NCBI RefSeq assembly: GCF_001693485.1
Contig: NZ_MAXC01000046.1
Location: 186,001 to 250,000, forward strand
Direction: 5' to 3'
DNA: 64,000 nucleotides
Source of the DNA: Bradyrhizobium sp. LMTR 3
GTDB lineage: Bacteria > Pseudomonadota > Alphaproteobacteria > Rhizobiales > Xanthobacteraceae
The notes under the pieces: model-generated
Told to the model about the DNA's origin: nothing
Seen by the model: only the letters and a program-made list of their open reading frames with translations
Databases searched by the model: none
Part shown: positions 25,602 to 34,568 of the stretch, piece by piece
How positions within the stretch are numbered: the stretch's first letter is position 1
Layout of the letters: each line of letters starts with the position of its first letter
Made by a program: the position numbers and the translations under genes

Positions 25602-27647
25602 TCAGGCCGCGGCCCGCATCCGCTTCACGTCCGGCGGTGTCGCTTCCTCGACGAGGGCGGCCAGCGCCTCGGTGGTCGGCATCACCTTCTGCCCGTCGCT
25701 GCCGAGCCGGCGGATCGAGACCGAATGGGTCTCGGCTTCCTTCTTGCCGACGACGAGCAGGGCAGGGATTTTCGCCAGCGAATGCTCGCGGACCTTGTAG
25801 TTGATCTTCTCGTTGCGCAGGTCGATCTCGACGCGCAGGCCGGCCCGCCGCGCGGCAGCCGCGACCACCTTGGCGTATTCGTCGCCTTCGGAGGTGATGG
25901 TCGTCACCACAACTTGGGTGGGCGCCAGCCAGAGCGGGAAATTGCCGGCGAAGTGCTCGATCAGGATGCCGATGAAACGCTCCATCGAGCCGCAGATCGC
26001 GCGATGCACCATCACCGGCGCCTTCTTCGAGCCGTCGGCATCGATATAGAACGCGCCGAACCGTTCCGGCAGGTTGAAGTCGACCTGCGTGGTGCCGCAT
26101 TGCCAGTCGCGGCCGATCGCGTCGCGCAGCACATATTCGAACTTCGGCCCGTAGAACGCGCCTTCTCCGGGATTGATCTCGGTCTTGATGCGGTTGCTGC
26201 CGCTGGCCTGAATCTCCGCCAGCACGGTGGCCATCACGCGCTCGGCATGATCCCACATCTCGTCGGTGCCGGCGCGCTTCTCCGGCCGGGTCGAGAGCTT
26301 GACTGTCAGTTCGCCCTCGAAGCCGAAATCGGCGTAGGTCGACAGGATCAGCTCGTTGATCTTGAGGCACTCCTCGGCGAGTTGGGCTTCGGTGCAGAAC
26401 ACATGCGCGTCGTCCTGCGTGAAGCCGCGCACCCGCATCAGCCCGTGCATGGCGCCGGACGCCTCGTAGCGATGCACTACGCCGAACTCGGCCAGACGCA
26501 AGGGCAGGTCGCGATAGCTCTTCAGGCCGTGCTTGAAGATCTGGACATGGCCCGGACAGTTCATCGGCTTCAGCGCAAACCAGCGCTTGTCCTCGGCCTC
26601 GTCGCCGGCGGACTGCGCCGCGAACATGTTCTCGCGGTACCAGTCCCAGTGGCCCGAGGTCTCCCACAGCACCTTGTCGAGGATCTGCGGCGCGTTGACC
26701 TCGTCATAGTCGCCGGTCAGGCGGCGGCGCATATAGGCAATCAGCGCCTGGAAAATGGTCCAGCCCTTCGGGTGCCAGAACACCACGCCGGGGCCTTCCT
26801 CCTGGAAGTGGAAGAGATCGAGCTCGCGGCCGAGCTTGCGGTGGTCGCGCTTCTCCGCTTCCTCGATCTGCTTGAGGTAGGCGTCGAGCTCTTCCTGCCT
26901 GGCGAATGCCGTGCCGTAGATGCGCGTCAGCATCGGGTTGTTGGCGTCGCCGCGCCAATAGGCGCCCGCCACCTTCATCAGCTTGAAGGCGTTGCCGATC
27001 TTGCCGGTCGAACTCATATGCGGGCCGCGGCACAGGTCGAACCAGTCGCCCTGGAAGTAGATTTTTATGGGCTCGTCGCCCGGAATGGCGTCGACCAGCT
27101 CGACCTTGAAGGCCTCGCCCTTGTCGCGGAACACCTGCTTGGTCTTCTCGCGATCCCAGACTTCCTTGGTGAAGGGCTTGTCGCGCGCGATGATCTCGCG
27201 CATCCGCTTTTCGATCGCCGCGAAATCTTCCGGCGTGAACGGCTCGTTGCGGAAGAAGTCGTAATAGAAGCCGTTCTCGATCACCGGGCCGATCGTGACC
27301 TGCGTGCCTGGCCACAGCGATTGCACCGCTTCGGCCAACACGTGCGCGCAGTCGTGCCGGATCAGTTCGAGCGCGCGCCGGTCTTCGCGGCTGATGAGTT
27401 CGATCTTCGCATCGTGCGAAATCGGATCGTTGAGATCGGCGACCACGCCGTCCAGCGCCATCGCGACCGTGCGCTTGGCGAGCGAGGGCGATATGCCCTT
27501 GGCGACGTCGAGCCCGGTGGTGTCCTTGGCGAAGTCGCGCTTCGCGCCGTCGGGGAAAGTGAGGGTGATTTTTTGCACGGGTTCGGCCGGTTTCAAATTC
27601 GCAAGGCCAAATTGGAACCCCGATGCGGGTGCATTGCTGTCAGGCAT
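25602..27647 (-). CDS. thrS: Threonyl-tRNA synthetase
   Basis: This essential class II synthetase of 681 residues charges tRNA-Thr. The order is TGS domain (about 25-85, ITLTFPDGAKRDF), editing/SAD domain (HDCAHVLAEAVQ supplies the metal-type HxxxH, with the partner in the HDCAHV region), then the catalytic core with motif 1-3 elements (WHPKGWTIFQAL, RYEASGAMHGLMRVRGFTQDDAH) and zinc-ligand regions (MNCPGH). A C-terminal anticodon-binding domain carries VVVTTITSEGDEYA. Length is slightly above the usual 640 because of an N-terminal extension of about 20 residues. It shares the Thr theme with the UGU tRNA at 60.6 kb, but they are not linked. Confidence 0.98.
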   Translation of the reverse strand: MPDSNAPASGFQFGLANLKPAEPVQKITLTFPDGAKRDFAKDTTGLDVAKGISPSLAKRTVAMALDGVVADLNDPISHDAKIELISREDRRALELIRHDCAHVLAEAVQSLWPGTQVTIGPVIENGFYYDFFRNEPFTPEDFAAIEKRMREIIARDKPFTKEVWDREKTKQVFRDKGEAFKVELVDAIPGDEPIKIYFQGDWFDLCRGPHMSSTGKIGNAFKLMKVAGAYWRGDANNPMLTRIYGTAFARQEELDAYLKQIEEAEKRDHRKLGRELDLFHFQEEGPGVVFWHPKGWTIFQALIAYMRRRLTGDYDEVNAPQILDKVLWETSGHWDWYRENMFAAQSAGDEAEDKRWFALKPMNCPGHVQIFKHGLKSYRDLPLRLAEFGVVHRYEASGAMHGLMRVRGFTQDDAHVFCTEAQLAEECLKINELILSTYADFGFEGELTVKLSTRPEKRAGTDEMWDHAERVMATVLAEIQASGSNRIKTEINPGEGAFYGPKFEYVLRDAIGRDWQCGTTQVDFNLPERFGAFYIDADGSKKAPVMVHRAICGSMERFIGILIEHFAGNFPLWLAPTQVVVTTITSEGDEYAKVVAAAARRAGLRVEIDLRNEKINYKVREHSLAKIPALLVVGKKEAETHSVSIRRLGSDGQKVMPTTEALAALVEEATPPDVKRMRAAA

Positions 27648-27986
27648 TGGCGTCTCCTAAAGCTCACTCCTGCGAACGAGCGCAGGTAAGCGGGAAAGCA
27701 GGGGTATAGCAGGGGATTCGGCCCCTGCAATCGGGCAATTTCGCGAAATAGGCTATGATGGCAGGGCCGCGAGGCAAACATCTGGCCCCATCGTCCGGGA
27801 AAGAATGCTTCTCCGTCACGGCGACGTGCGCGGAGCCGCTCGGCATCAGCGCCGTCAAATCAATGAAACTCATAACAAGCGATGACAAATAATCCGGTAT
27901 CGCGTCCTTTTCTTGGCACGGCTCATCTTGGCACGGCCCACAGGTGATCCTGAACCCAGGAAGGTCTAATCGCGGCGGCGAAGCCG
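27648..27986 (-). other. Gene-free region upstream of thrS
   Basis: These 339 bases hold no convincing gene. They include a hairpin GCAGGGG and CCCCTGC (about 27711-27731) in the likely thrS leader and a short direct repeat CTTGGCACGGC, twice, near 27915-27940. A leader-type control of thrS is conceivable, but no recognised riboswitch or peptide is seen. Confidence 0.45.
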
Positions 27987-29234
27987 TTACCGGTTTGCGT
28001 AGGGGACACTCGCAACCCGGGTCAAAGCCGGCGTCGCGGCCATCTTGATCAGCACGTCCTTGACCGGATGCTCGGTCCAGGCCTGCGTCACGTAATCGCG
28101 ATGGGTAACGCCATCAGGCGTCTGCACGAACACGACGCTGCCGGGACGCAGCGGCCCGTCCATGCTCTCGGTGACGGTGATGCCCCTGTCGCGGAGCATC
28201 TGTATCAGCTCCAGATCGTGCCGCTTGGTGTAGCGGGTGTATGCGCTGACAAAGAAGCCGGTCCGGTTCTTCTCGATCCAGGAAGCGAACTTGTCGAGTT
28301 CGCCGTAGACGGCATCGAGCAGGAACACACCGCGGACCCGGTTGGAAAGGCCGCCGACCTCGAGGCTCCACGCGGTCGGCAGGAAGCCGCCGCTATAGCC
28401 GACGATCACGATCGGCATGTTGGCGAACGCCTGCGCCGACTTCGGATCGCCGTGGAGGCGGGCAAGGTGGCTTGCTGACTCCTCGATGAACCGCTTGAAG
28501 CCGCCCGGCTGCCAGAACTTGCCGGCCGAGGAGTCCGCGGCGTTGACGGCCATTTGCGGGGCGAGCAGCACGGCGTTGACGCCTGAATCGGAGATCTGCT
28601 GCGGCACCAATTGGCGGTCGCGGACGTCGCGTTCCAGCGTCGCGCCGTTGCCGTGGAAGAACACCACGATCACGCCCGGCTTCCTGACATCGAACGTCTC
28701 GGGCACATGTACCAGGACGCGGCTGTCGTTGTAGGTCTCGTCCTGCCAGTAGACCTTGCCGCTGTAGCTGCGATGGCCCTTGCGGTCACCTTTGACGATG
28801 TTGAGGAACGGTTCTTCCGAGCGCGGATTGGTGCCGAAATAGGGAAAGGCGGAGGATTTCATGCTGACCAGCGTGGTCAGCTCTTCACGCTCATTGCGGG
28901 GTAGCGTCAGCGTTGGCGTCAGCGAGGCGACCCGCACCGGCTCGGTACGCACCGCGCGCGGCTGCGGCGCCAGTGCGACCTGGCGCTGGACTTGCGGCAG
29001 GCTTTCATCCGCTGTCGGGAAACGGTCGGCGAATTGCGGCTGGGGGAAACGGTCGTCGAACGTGTCGGCGGAAGCCTGCGGCTTGGCGGCCCGGGATTTG
29101 GCGCCATCCGTGTTCGCCGCCAGCATTTCCGGGGTCGGCGCGTTGCCGCATTGAACCAGGGCGAAGGATAGCGGCACGACCAGCGCGGCCATCGCGGCCC
29201 AGTGCCATCGAAGGGGCAGCGCACGGCGCGGCAT
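27987..29234 (-). CDS. Exported alpha/beta hydrolase-like protein
   Basis: This protein of about 415 residues starts with a hydrophobic export segment (WAAMAALVVPLSFALVQC). A low-complexity linker of about 100 residues rich in Pro, Ala and Arg follows. The hydrolase-like domain contains VIVVFFHGNGATLERD (oxyanion region), IVIVGYSGGFLPTAW (nucleophile elbow GYSGG) and, near the end, GVTHRDYV as a possible His. The Cys after the hydrophobic core is preceded by Gln, so it is a poor lipobox. ATG 29234 is chosen over the long frame to 29327. The substrate is unknown, and it has no obvious operon partner. Confidence 0.75.
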   Translation of the reverse strand: MPRRALPLRWHWAAMAALVVPLSFALVQCGNAPTPEMLAANTDGAKSRAAKPQASADTFDDRFPQPQFADRFPTADESLPQVQRQVALAPQPRAVRTEPVRVASLTPTLTLPRNEREELTTLVSMKSSAFPYFGTNPRSEEPFLNIVKGDRKGHRSYSGKVYWQDETYNDSRVLVHVPETFDVRKPGVIVVFFHGNGATLERDVRDRQLVPQQISDSGVNAVLLAPQMAVNAADSSAGKFWQPGGFKRFIEESASHLARLHGDPKSAQAFANMPIVIVGYSGGFLPTAWSLEVGGLSNRVRGVFLLDAVYGELDKFASWIEKNRTGFFVSAYTRYTKRHDLELIQMLRDRGITVTESMDGPLRPGSVVFVQTPDGVTHRDYVTQAWTEHPVKDVLIKMAATPALTRVASVPYANR

Positions 29235-29589
29235 GGCCGGACACGTCGCCCGGCTGGCGCGATCAACTGTCGGGAAATTCGGATTAGCTCCGACCATCCA
29301 CCCCAATGCCCCAAGATCCACCGTCAACCGGCGTAAGCTCGCACGCGTTTAGGCGACGTTAAGCGTCCGGAAAACTCCCGCATCCGGAAGCCCTGAGCAG
29401 ACCATGCAATCATGTCGCGATTGTGGGACCGCCACGATGTCTTCGCAATCCAGTAATGGCACGGTGCACCTGGAGGTATCATGCAACCTATTTTGTGTCT
29501 CAATTTAAACCCTTGTTAACATTGCTTGAATTGAGGAGCGTCAGCCTGCACGATGAGCTCGCGGCTGGGCGCTGAAGGTACGGTCCGAG

Positions 29590-30960
29590 ATGGCGGCATC
29601 AGAAACGGGAAGCCCGGCTTGGCCCGGCTCGCGGTCCGGCAGCGGCTCCAGCGTTTCGGCCTTGGTGGCGATTGCCATCGTGGTTGCCGATATGGTCGGT
29701 GTCGGCGTCTTCACCAGCCTCGGCTTTCAGGTCAAGGACATCCCCTCGGGCTTTTCCATCCTGCTGCTGTGGACGGTCGGCGGCATCGTCGCGTTGTGCG
29801 GGGTGTTTTCCTACGGCGAGCTTGGCGCGATGTTTCCGCGCTCGAGCGGCGAATACAATTTTCTTGGCCGGGCCTATCACCCGGCCTTTGGTTTTGTGGC
29901 GGGCTGGGTGTCGGCAACCGTCGGCTTCGCCGCGCCGGTTGCGCTCGCCGCCATGGCGTTCGGCGAGTACGGCAAGTCGGTATTTCCCAACGCGCCGCCT
30001 CTGGCGCTTGCCGTCGGCGTGGTCTGGCTGGTGTCGCTGGTGCAACTCGCCGGCATCAGGCACTCCTCGACCTTTCAACTGGTCGCCACCATCCTGAAGG
30101 TGGTGCTGATCGTAGCCTTCCTGGTCTGCGGCTTCGTTATCGGCACCGCGCAGCCGGTTTCGTTTGCGCCATCGGCGTCCGACTTCAGCCATATCGTCAG
30201 CGCACCGTTCGCGATCAGCCTGGTGTTCGTGATGTATTCGTTCTCAGGGTGGAACGCGGCAACTTACATTATCGGCGAGGTGAGGCTGCCGGAGCGCAAC
30301 GTGCCGCGGGCGATGCTGGTCGGAACACTGATCGTGCTCGTGCTGTATGTCGCGCTCAACGCCGTGTTCCTGCATACCGCGCCGATCGACAAGCTTGCGG
30401 GCCAGCTCGACGTCGCCCGCATCTCCGGCAGCTACATCTTCGGCGAGCTCGGCGGCCGCATCGTCGGCGCGATGATCTGCTTCGGGCTGATCTCCTCGAT
30501 CAGCGCTATGATGTGGATCGGGCCGCGCGTCATGATGACGATGGGCGAGGACATTCCGGTGCTGCGGCCGTTCGCCGGCCGGTCGGCCAGCGGTGCGCCG
30601 GCCTACGCCATTCTGTTTCAGCTCACGGTCGCGAGCCTGATGCTGCTTACGCGCAGTTTCGAGGCGGTGCTCGACTTCATCCAGTTCGCGCTGCTGTTCT
30701 GCTCGTTCTTTACCGTGCTCGGGGTGATCAAGCTGCGCATCACGCAGCCCGACCTGCCACGGCCCTACCGTGCCTGGGGATACCCGGTAACCCCTGTGGT
30801 TTTCCTGCTCGTGACCGGGTTCATGATGTACTACCTCTTGACCGAACGTCCCTTGCAGTCGCTGCTGGGTCTTTTGATCATGTTTTCAGGTCTCTTGATT
30901 TACGCCGTCTTCCGCAAGCGGGCAGATCAAGTCGCCGTGGCCGCAACGGGCCGCGAATGA
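29590..30960 (+). CDS. APC-superfamily amino acid permease
   Basis: This inner-membrane permease of 456 residues has about twelve hydrophobic helices. The first helix region VADMVGVGVFTSLGFQ carries the glycine-rich unwound segment (GVGVFTS) that binds the amino acid backbone in APC carriers. ELGAMFPRSSGEYNFLGRAYHPAFGF and FSGWNAATYIIGEVRLPERNVPRA are further family landmarks. Substrate is not readable. Its stop codon overlaps the start of the next gene (ATGA at 30957-30960), so the two are translationally coupled. Confidence 0.92.
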   Translation: MAASETGSPAWPGSRSGSGSSVSALVAIAIVVADMVGVGVFTSLGFQVKDIPSGFSILLLWTVGGIVALCGVFSYGELGAMFPRSSGEYNFLGRAYHPAFGFVAGWVSATVGFAAPVALAAMAFGEYGKSVFPNAPPLALAVGVVWLVSLVQLAGIRHSSTFQLVATILKVVLIVAFLVCGFVIGTAQPVSFAPSASDFSHIVSAPFAISLVFVMYSFSGWNAATYIIGEVRLPERNVPRAMLVGTLIVLVLYVALNAVFLHTAPIDKLAGQLDVARISGSYIFGELGGRIVGAMICFGLISSISAMMWIGPRVMMTMGEDIPVLRPFAGRSASGAPAYAILFQLTVASLMLLTRSFEAVLDFIQFALLFCSFFTVLGVIKLRITQPDLPRPYRAWGYPVTPVVFLLVTGFMMYYLLTERPLQSLLGLLIMFSGLLIYAVFRKRADQVAVAATGRE

Positions 30961-32195
30961 GCATGCTGCATTGTCTGAGAACGGCGATGCTTGCTGCTGT
31001 CATGCTGCTGGCGGCCGTGGCTGCCGTCCGCGCCCAAACCGCAACGGTGGACGACACCGCGAAATTTCTCGCTGGCCTGATGCCCTCGGCGGACTCAGCC
31101 CTGGCGCCGCTTACCAAAGATCCTGCCTGGCAACGGCACGCCAAATTCTTCGACACCGCGTTCGGCCAGCTCGAGCAGCGCCAATTGTCGCGGATCCGCG
31201 CCTGGGCGGACACCAATCTGGCGGCGCCGCGACCGACCATGTTCTACATGTTCTCAGGTCCGGACTTCATCTATGCGAACGCCTTCTATTCCAAGGCGTC
31301 GACTTATGTGCTGAGCGCGCTGGAGCCGGTCGGCTCGGTGCCCGATCTGACAAGACTGCCGCGCGGCGGCATCGCGTCGGCGCTCTACAATGTCGAGCGC
31401 TCGCTCGAATCGATCCTGAGCTTCAGCTTCTTCATCACCAAGCAGATGAAGACCGATCTGCAGGCGGGCCAGATCAGCGGCACGCTGCCGATCCTCTACG
31501 TGTTCCTGGCGCGCTCGGGCATGACTGTGAGGGAGGTCAGCCCGATCTCGCTGGACGACACTGGCGCGGCGTATTTCGCAGGCGAAAACCCTGGGCCAAA
31601 CGCCGTGCGCGGCGTGCGCATCATCTTCGCTGGCCCCGAGGGTCAGGAAAAGACGCTGTATTATTTCTCGACCGATCTTTCCAACTCCGGCGTCAAGGCG
31701 AGCGGTTTTCTGAAATTCTGTGCGACGCTCGCGCCCGGCAACAGCCTGATCAAGAGCGCGTCCTATCTGCTGCACTCCGGCAACTTCACCACCGTGCGTA
31801 ACTTCCTGCTCAACAACAGCGCCACCATCATCCAGGACGATTCAGGAATTCCGCTGACTTATTACGGCACGAAGAAATGGCGCTTGTTCCCGTTCGGCCG
31901 CTATCTCGGACCGATCGACGAATTCCCGGGACGCTACCAGGAGTCCTATGCGGCACTCTTCCGCCGCGCACAGCCGGTCGATTTCGGCATCGGCTATCGC
32001 TGGCGCACGCCGGAAACGAATGTGCTGCTGTCGGTGAGATTGCCGGACGATGGATCGCCCGCTATCGACGCCACGGCGTCGGCGGAGGCGCCACCGCCAC
32101 CGCGCCCACGCAGGCCGCGGCCGCCTGCGAATATCGGACCGCAGCAATGGGGCGGACCACAGCCATGGGGCGGTGGGTTCTTCGTCTGGCGCTAA
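30957..32195 (+). CDS. Exported protein of unknown function coupled to the permease
   Basis: This 412-residue protein has a signal peptide (LRTAMLAAVMLLAAVAAVRAQ). Its mature part contains MFYMFSGPDFIYANAFYSKAS, LPILYVFLARSGMTV and a C-terminal Pro/Arg/Gly-rich tail ending GGGFFVWR. No catalytic motif is recognised; I know it only as a type of conserved uncharacterised bacterial protein. The ATGA overlap with the permease gene suggests joint production, perhaps a periplasmic factor acting with that transporter. It is convergent with yidD, and only about 25 bases separate their ends. Confidence 0.8.
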   Translation: MSMLHCLRTAMLAAVMLLAAVAAVRAQTATVDDTAKFLAGLMPSADSALAPLTKDPAWQRHAKFFDTAFGQLEQRQLSRIRAWADTNLAAPRPTMFYMFSGPDFIYANAFYSKASTYVLSALEPVGSVPDLTRLPRGGIASALYNVERSLESILSFSFFITKQMKTDLQAGQISGTLPILYVFLARSGMTVREVSPISLDDTGAAYFAGENPGPNAVRGVRIIFAGPEGQEKTLYYFSTDLSNSGVKASGFLKFCATLAPGNSLIKSASYLLHSGNFTTVRNFLLNNSATIIQDDSGIPLTYYGTKKWRLFPFGRYLGPIDEFPGRYQESYAALFRRAQPVDFGIGYRWRTPETNVLLSVRLPDDGSPAIDATASAEAPPPPRPRRPRPPANIGPQQWGGPQPWGGGFFVWR

Positions 32196-32220
32196 GCCGC
32201 AATCGCTGCAAGCGTCGTAC

Positions 32221-32610
32221 TCAGGAAGCGTTGACGCCGCGCCACCGTCCGTAGCGCCACGGCAGGTACCATCGCGCACCCGCGGGCGTCGTAAGCGGCA
32301 CGTTGTCGATCCCGGACGTGCCCCAGGGATGGCAGCGCAACAGCCGCGCCAGCGTCATCCAGCCGCCGCCCCACAAACCGAAACGTTCGATCGCTTCGTC
32401 GCCATACACCGAGCATGTCGGCAGATGCCGGCAGTTGTAGCCGACCAGCAGCGACAGCGAATGCCGATAGATCCATATCAGCGTGCGTCCCGCATTGCGC
32501 GGCAGACGACGGGCGATGCTGGCACAATCCGTGCATTGTTTTTGCTGTGACGATGAAGGACCTGCCGATGCCATGCAGCACAATATACGTAGTCTTGCGG
32601 GGGTTCCCAA
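32221..32610 (-). CDS. yidD: Membrane protein insertion efficiency factor YidD
   Basis: This small amphipathic protein helps YidC-dependent insertion of inner-membrane proteins. The core reads YRHSLSLLVGYNCRHLPTCS, then YGDEAIERFGLWGGGW and RLLRCHPWGTSG-DNVP, which is the YidD signature with its three conserved cysteines. At 129 residues it is longer than the E. coli protein because of both termini; ATG 32574 would shorten the N-terminus by 12 residues. It is not next to rpmH, rnpA or yidC here, which is common in alphaproteobacteria. Confidence 0.92.
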   Translation of the reverse strand: MGTPARLRILCCMASAGPSSSQQKQCTDCASIARRLPRNAGRTLIWIYRHSLSLLVGYNCRHLPTCSVYGDEAIERFGLWGGGWMTLARLLRCHPWGTSGIDNVPLTTPAGARWYLPWRYGRWRGVNAS

Positions 32611-32809
32611 GCAAGGAACTCAATTCCTGCAGATATTTAGCCACACTTAGGAATTATCGCACTGCAATGCGGCGTACCAAGCCAAGGTATTATGGACGAC
32701 ACACGTCAGCACAGTTACCGTTTTCATACGGATCGATGACAGAATCATCTCGCGCTAAAACGGGGCCATTGCCACTAGTCGTAAACGGGGCTTGGGGGAA
32801 GGAACCAAA

Positions 32810-33742
32810 TTGAGGTTTGAGACGTCGCTGAAAATTCGCGGCTGGGCCCTTCTCGGTGCCACCGCCTTTTGTCTCGCATTGCCGGGCGCGATCACGATGC
32901 TGGGTAACTCGGCGTATGCCGGTGGTACCCTCGAAGAACGCAAACAGCCGATGCATTTCAAATGGAATGCATGCCAGCCGGATTGCAGGGGCTGGGTCTC
33001 GGCCGTCGGCATCGTCACAGCGGATAGTCCGCGGGAGTTCGACGAATTCGCCAAGAGTCGCCAGCTCGCCGGCGCGACCATTGTGCTGGATTCCAGCGGC
33101 GGCTCGGTCAACGATTCCATCGCGCTTGGCCGGCGGTTCCGCAGTCTCGGCGCGCTGACGACCGTTGGCACCACGGTGCGCACGAAGACCCCGCAAGGCG
33201 AACGCGTGCGCGTCGTGCCGGAAGCCCATTGCGAGTCGATGTGCGTGTTCCTGCTGCTGTCGGGCAAGACACGTTACGTGCCGCCCGCCGCACATGTCCG
33301 CGTGCACCAGATATGGATGGGCGATCGCGCCGACGACGCCAGGGCCGCCAGCTACAGCGCGCAGGATCTGATGATCGTGCAACGCGACATCGGCCGCCTC
33401 ACGAAATACACTTTCGACATGGGCGGCACCGGCGATCTGCTGTCGCTCGCGCTCAGCGTGCCGCCGTGGGAAGATCTGCACGAATTGTCGCGCGGCGAGT
33501 TGCGCCTGGCCAATCTGGTCACGACCGATGCGGTCGCCGATGTGTTCCCGCAGGACAATGCGTCGGTGCCGATGGCCGAAGCAAAACCTTCCAAGCCGCA
33601 GGATCGCTTCGTCAGTTCCGTGACGGAGGGCGACGCGCAGTCGCAGGCGGGCAAGTCGACCAAGACCGCCGAAGCCGCGGTTCCGACCGGCGGCGCTGCG
33701 CCGGCGCAGCCAGCTCAGCCGGCTCAGCCGCAACAGAAATAG
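32810..33742 (+). CDS. Periplasmic ClpP/crotonase-like protein (COG3904-like)
   Basis: This exported protein of about 310 residues has a ClpP-like core. The strand IVLDSSGGSVNDSIALGRR is followed by AHCESMCVFLLLSGKTRYV, with Ser in the ClpP nucleophile position, and then HVRVHQIWMG, with His in the usual place. A signal peptide precedes it (LLGATAFCLALPGAITM). The C-terminal tail is a low-complexity Ala/Pro/Gln segment ending PAQPAQPAQPQQK. TTG 32810 is proposed as start because GGGGGAAGGA lies just upstream; 32792 is the other option. The residue pattern fits the predicted periplasmic proteins of COG3904. Whether it is an active protease is unknown. Confidence 0.75.
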   Translation: MRFETSLKIRGWALLGATAFCLALPGAITMLGNSAYAGGTLEERKQPMHFKWNACQPDCRGWVSAVGIVTADSPREFDEFAKSRQLAGATIVLDSSGGSVNDSIALGRRFRSLGALTTVGTTVRTKTPQGERVRVVPEAHCESMCVFLLLSGKTRYVPPAAHVRVHQIWMGDRADDARAASYSAQDLMIVQRDIGRLTKYTFDMGGTGDLLSLALSVPPWEDLHELSRGELRLANLVTTDAVADVFPQDNASVPMAEAKPSKPQDRFVSSVTEGDAQSQAGKSTKTAEAAVPTGGAAPAQPAQPAQPQQK

Positions 33743-33760
33743 GCTGCATCCCAACAGACG

Positions 33761-33865
33761 GTGTCATCATCCGCGAAAGCGGATGATCCAGTCCGCCGTG
33801 GCGGTGGTGATAAATCGAGAATTCCCGGCGTAATGGATACCCCGCATTTCGCGGGGTACGACGGC
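33761..33865 (+). repeat. Palindromic intergenic repeat, family D
   Basis: It starts with a hairpin GTCATCATCCGC-GAAA-GCGGATGATC and ends with CCCCGC-ATTTC-GCGGGG-TACGAC, a form common between bradyrhizobial genes. It lies between the convergent ClpP-like and NifU-like genes. Only one copy is seen in the window. Confidence 0.6.
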
Positions 33866-33875
33866 AGTACTGGGC

Positions 33876-34325
33876 CTACACCTGCGCCGGCTGCTTTGCC
33901 TTGGCTTCGATCTGGCCGATGGCGTCGACCACGGCGTCGAATGTCAGCATGGTCGAGGCGTGGCGGGCCTTGTAGTCGCGAACCGGCTCCAGCAGGGCGA
34001 TGTCGGCCCATTTGCCCTGCGGGGGACCGCCGTTTTCCTTCAACATCTTGCGCACGGTTTCTCGCAATTCACGTAACTCGCTGGCCGTCGAGCCCACCAC
34101 ATGGCTTGCCATGATCGAGGAGGAGGCTTGTCCGAGCGCGCAGGCCTTCACGTCATGGGCGAAGTCGCTGACCACGGGCCCGTCCATCTTGAGGTCGACC
34201 TTGACAGTCGAGCCGCACAGCTTGGAGTGGGCGGTGGCGCTGGCGTGGGGGTCGGGAAGGCGACCGAGGCGGGGGATATTGCCCGCCAATTCAATGATCC
34301 GCTTGTTGTAGATGTCGTTCAGCAT
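33876..34325 (-). CDS. NifU/IscU-like iron-sulfur scaffold family protein
   Basis: This 149-residue protein resembles the SufU/IscU scaffold fold. It begins MLNDIYNKRIIELAGNIPR and carries two expected cysteines, SKLCGSTVKV and VKACALGQASSS. The third scaffold cysteine, usually near the C-terminus in an RxxCA context, is replaced: here the segment reads YKARHASTMLTFDAV. It may therefore hold a cluster with other ligands or serve a non-scaffold role. It is divergent from folE, and the shared 243-base region contains the candidate folE riboswitch. Confidence 0.85.
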   Translation of the reverse strand: MLNDIYNKRIIELAGNIPRLGRLPDPHASATAHSKLCGSTVKVDLKMDGPVVSDFAHDVKACALGQASSSIMASHVVGSTASELRELRETVRKMLKENGGPPQGKWADIALLEPVRDYKARHASTMLTFDAVVDAIGQIEAKAKQPAQV

Positions 34326-34522
34326 GAGAATCGGTGTCCCGGGCGGCGATCCGAGCGCCCTTGGCGGCTGGGTTTCATCGTCCTATATATGGACAGGAAC
34401 GGCGGAAAAACAGCCCGGCCGTTTGCCGTAGGCGGACGGACATGGACCAGACATGGAAACCAGTTCGGCTGTCCGCGTGTTTGGATGGGACTCAGGCGCC
34501 CGGCGGCAAAACCGCCCCGTCT

Positions 34523-34568
34523 GCCCGGTGACACTCCGGTCTCTGCAGGCCGGTCGAACGGAGAAGAC
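34523..34568 (+). promoter_or_regulatory. Candidate folate-sensing riboswitch (THF-II/folE-like) in the folE leader
   Basis: The folE Shine-Dalgarno (GGAG, 34560-34563) is part of CGGAG (34559-34563), which can pair with CTCCG (34534-34538). Inside, CCGGTC and GGCCGG can form a competing stem around TCTGCA. Alternative pairings that hide or free the ribosome site are what a translational switch needs. Alphaproteobacterial folE genes are known to carry THF-II riboswitches at this place. The match to that consensus was not checked. Confidence 0.45.

Noticed and set aside
25725..27689. Long plus-strand ORF opposite thrS
   Set aside because: It mirrors the codon structure of thrS on the other strand and has no motifs; GC-rich genes often give long antisense frames.
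29553..32195. One 880-residue protein spanning permease and the next gene
   Set aside because: The first half is out of frame with the real permease; the second half is the real gene, which starts at 30957.
34101..34568. N-terminal extension of folE
   Set aside because: It overlaps the NifU-like gene on the other strand and the leader structure; the ribosome site and family start point to 34569.
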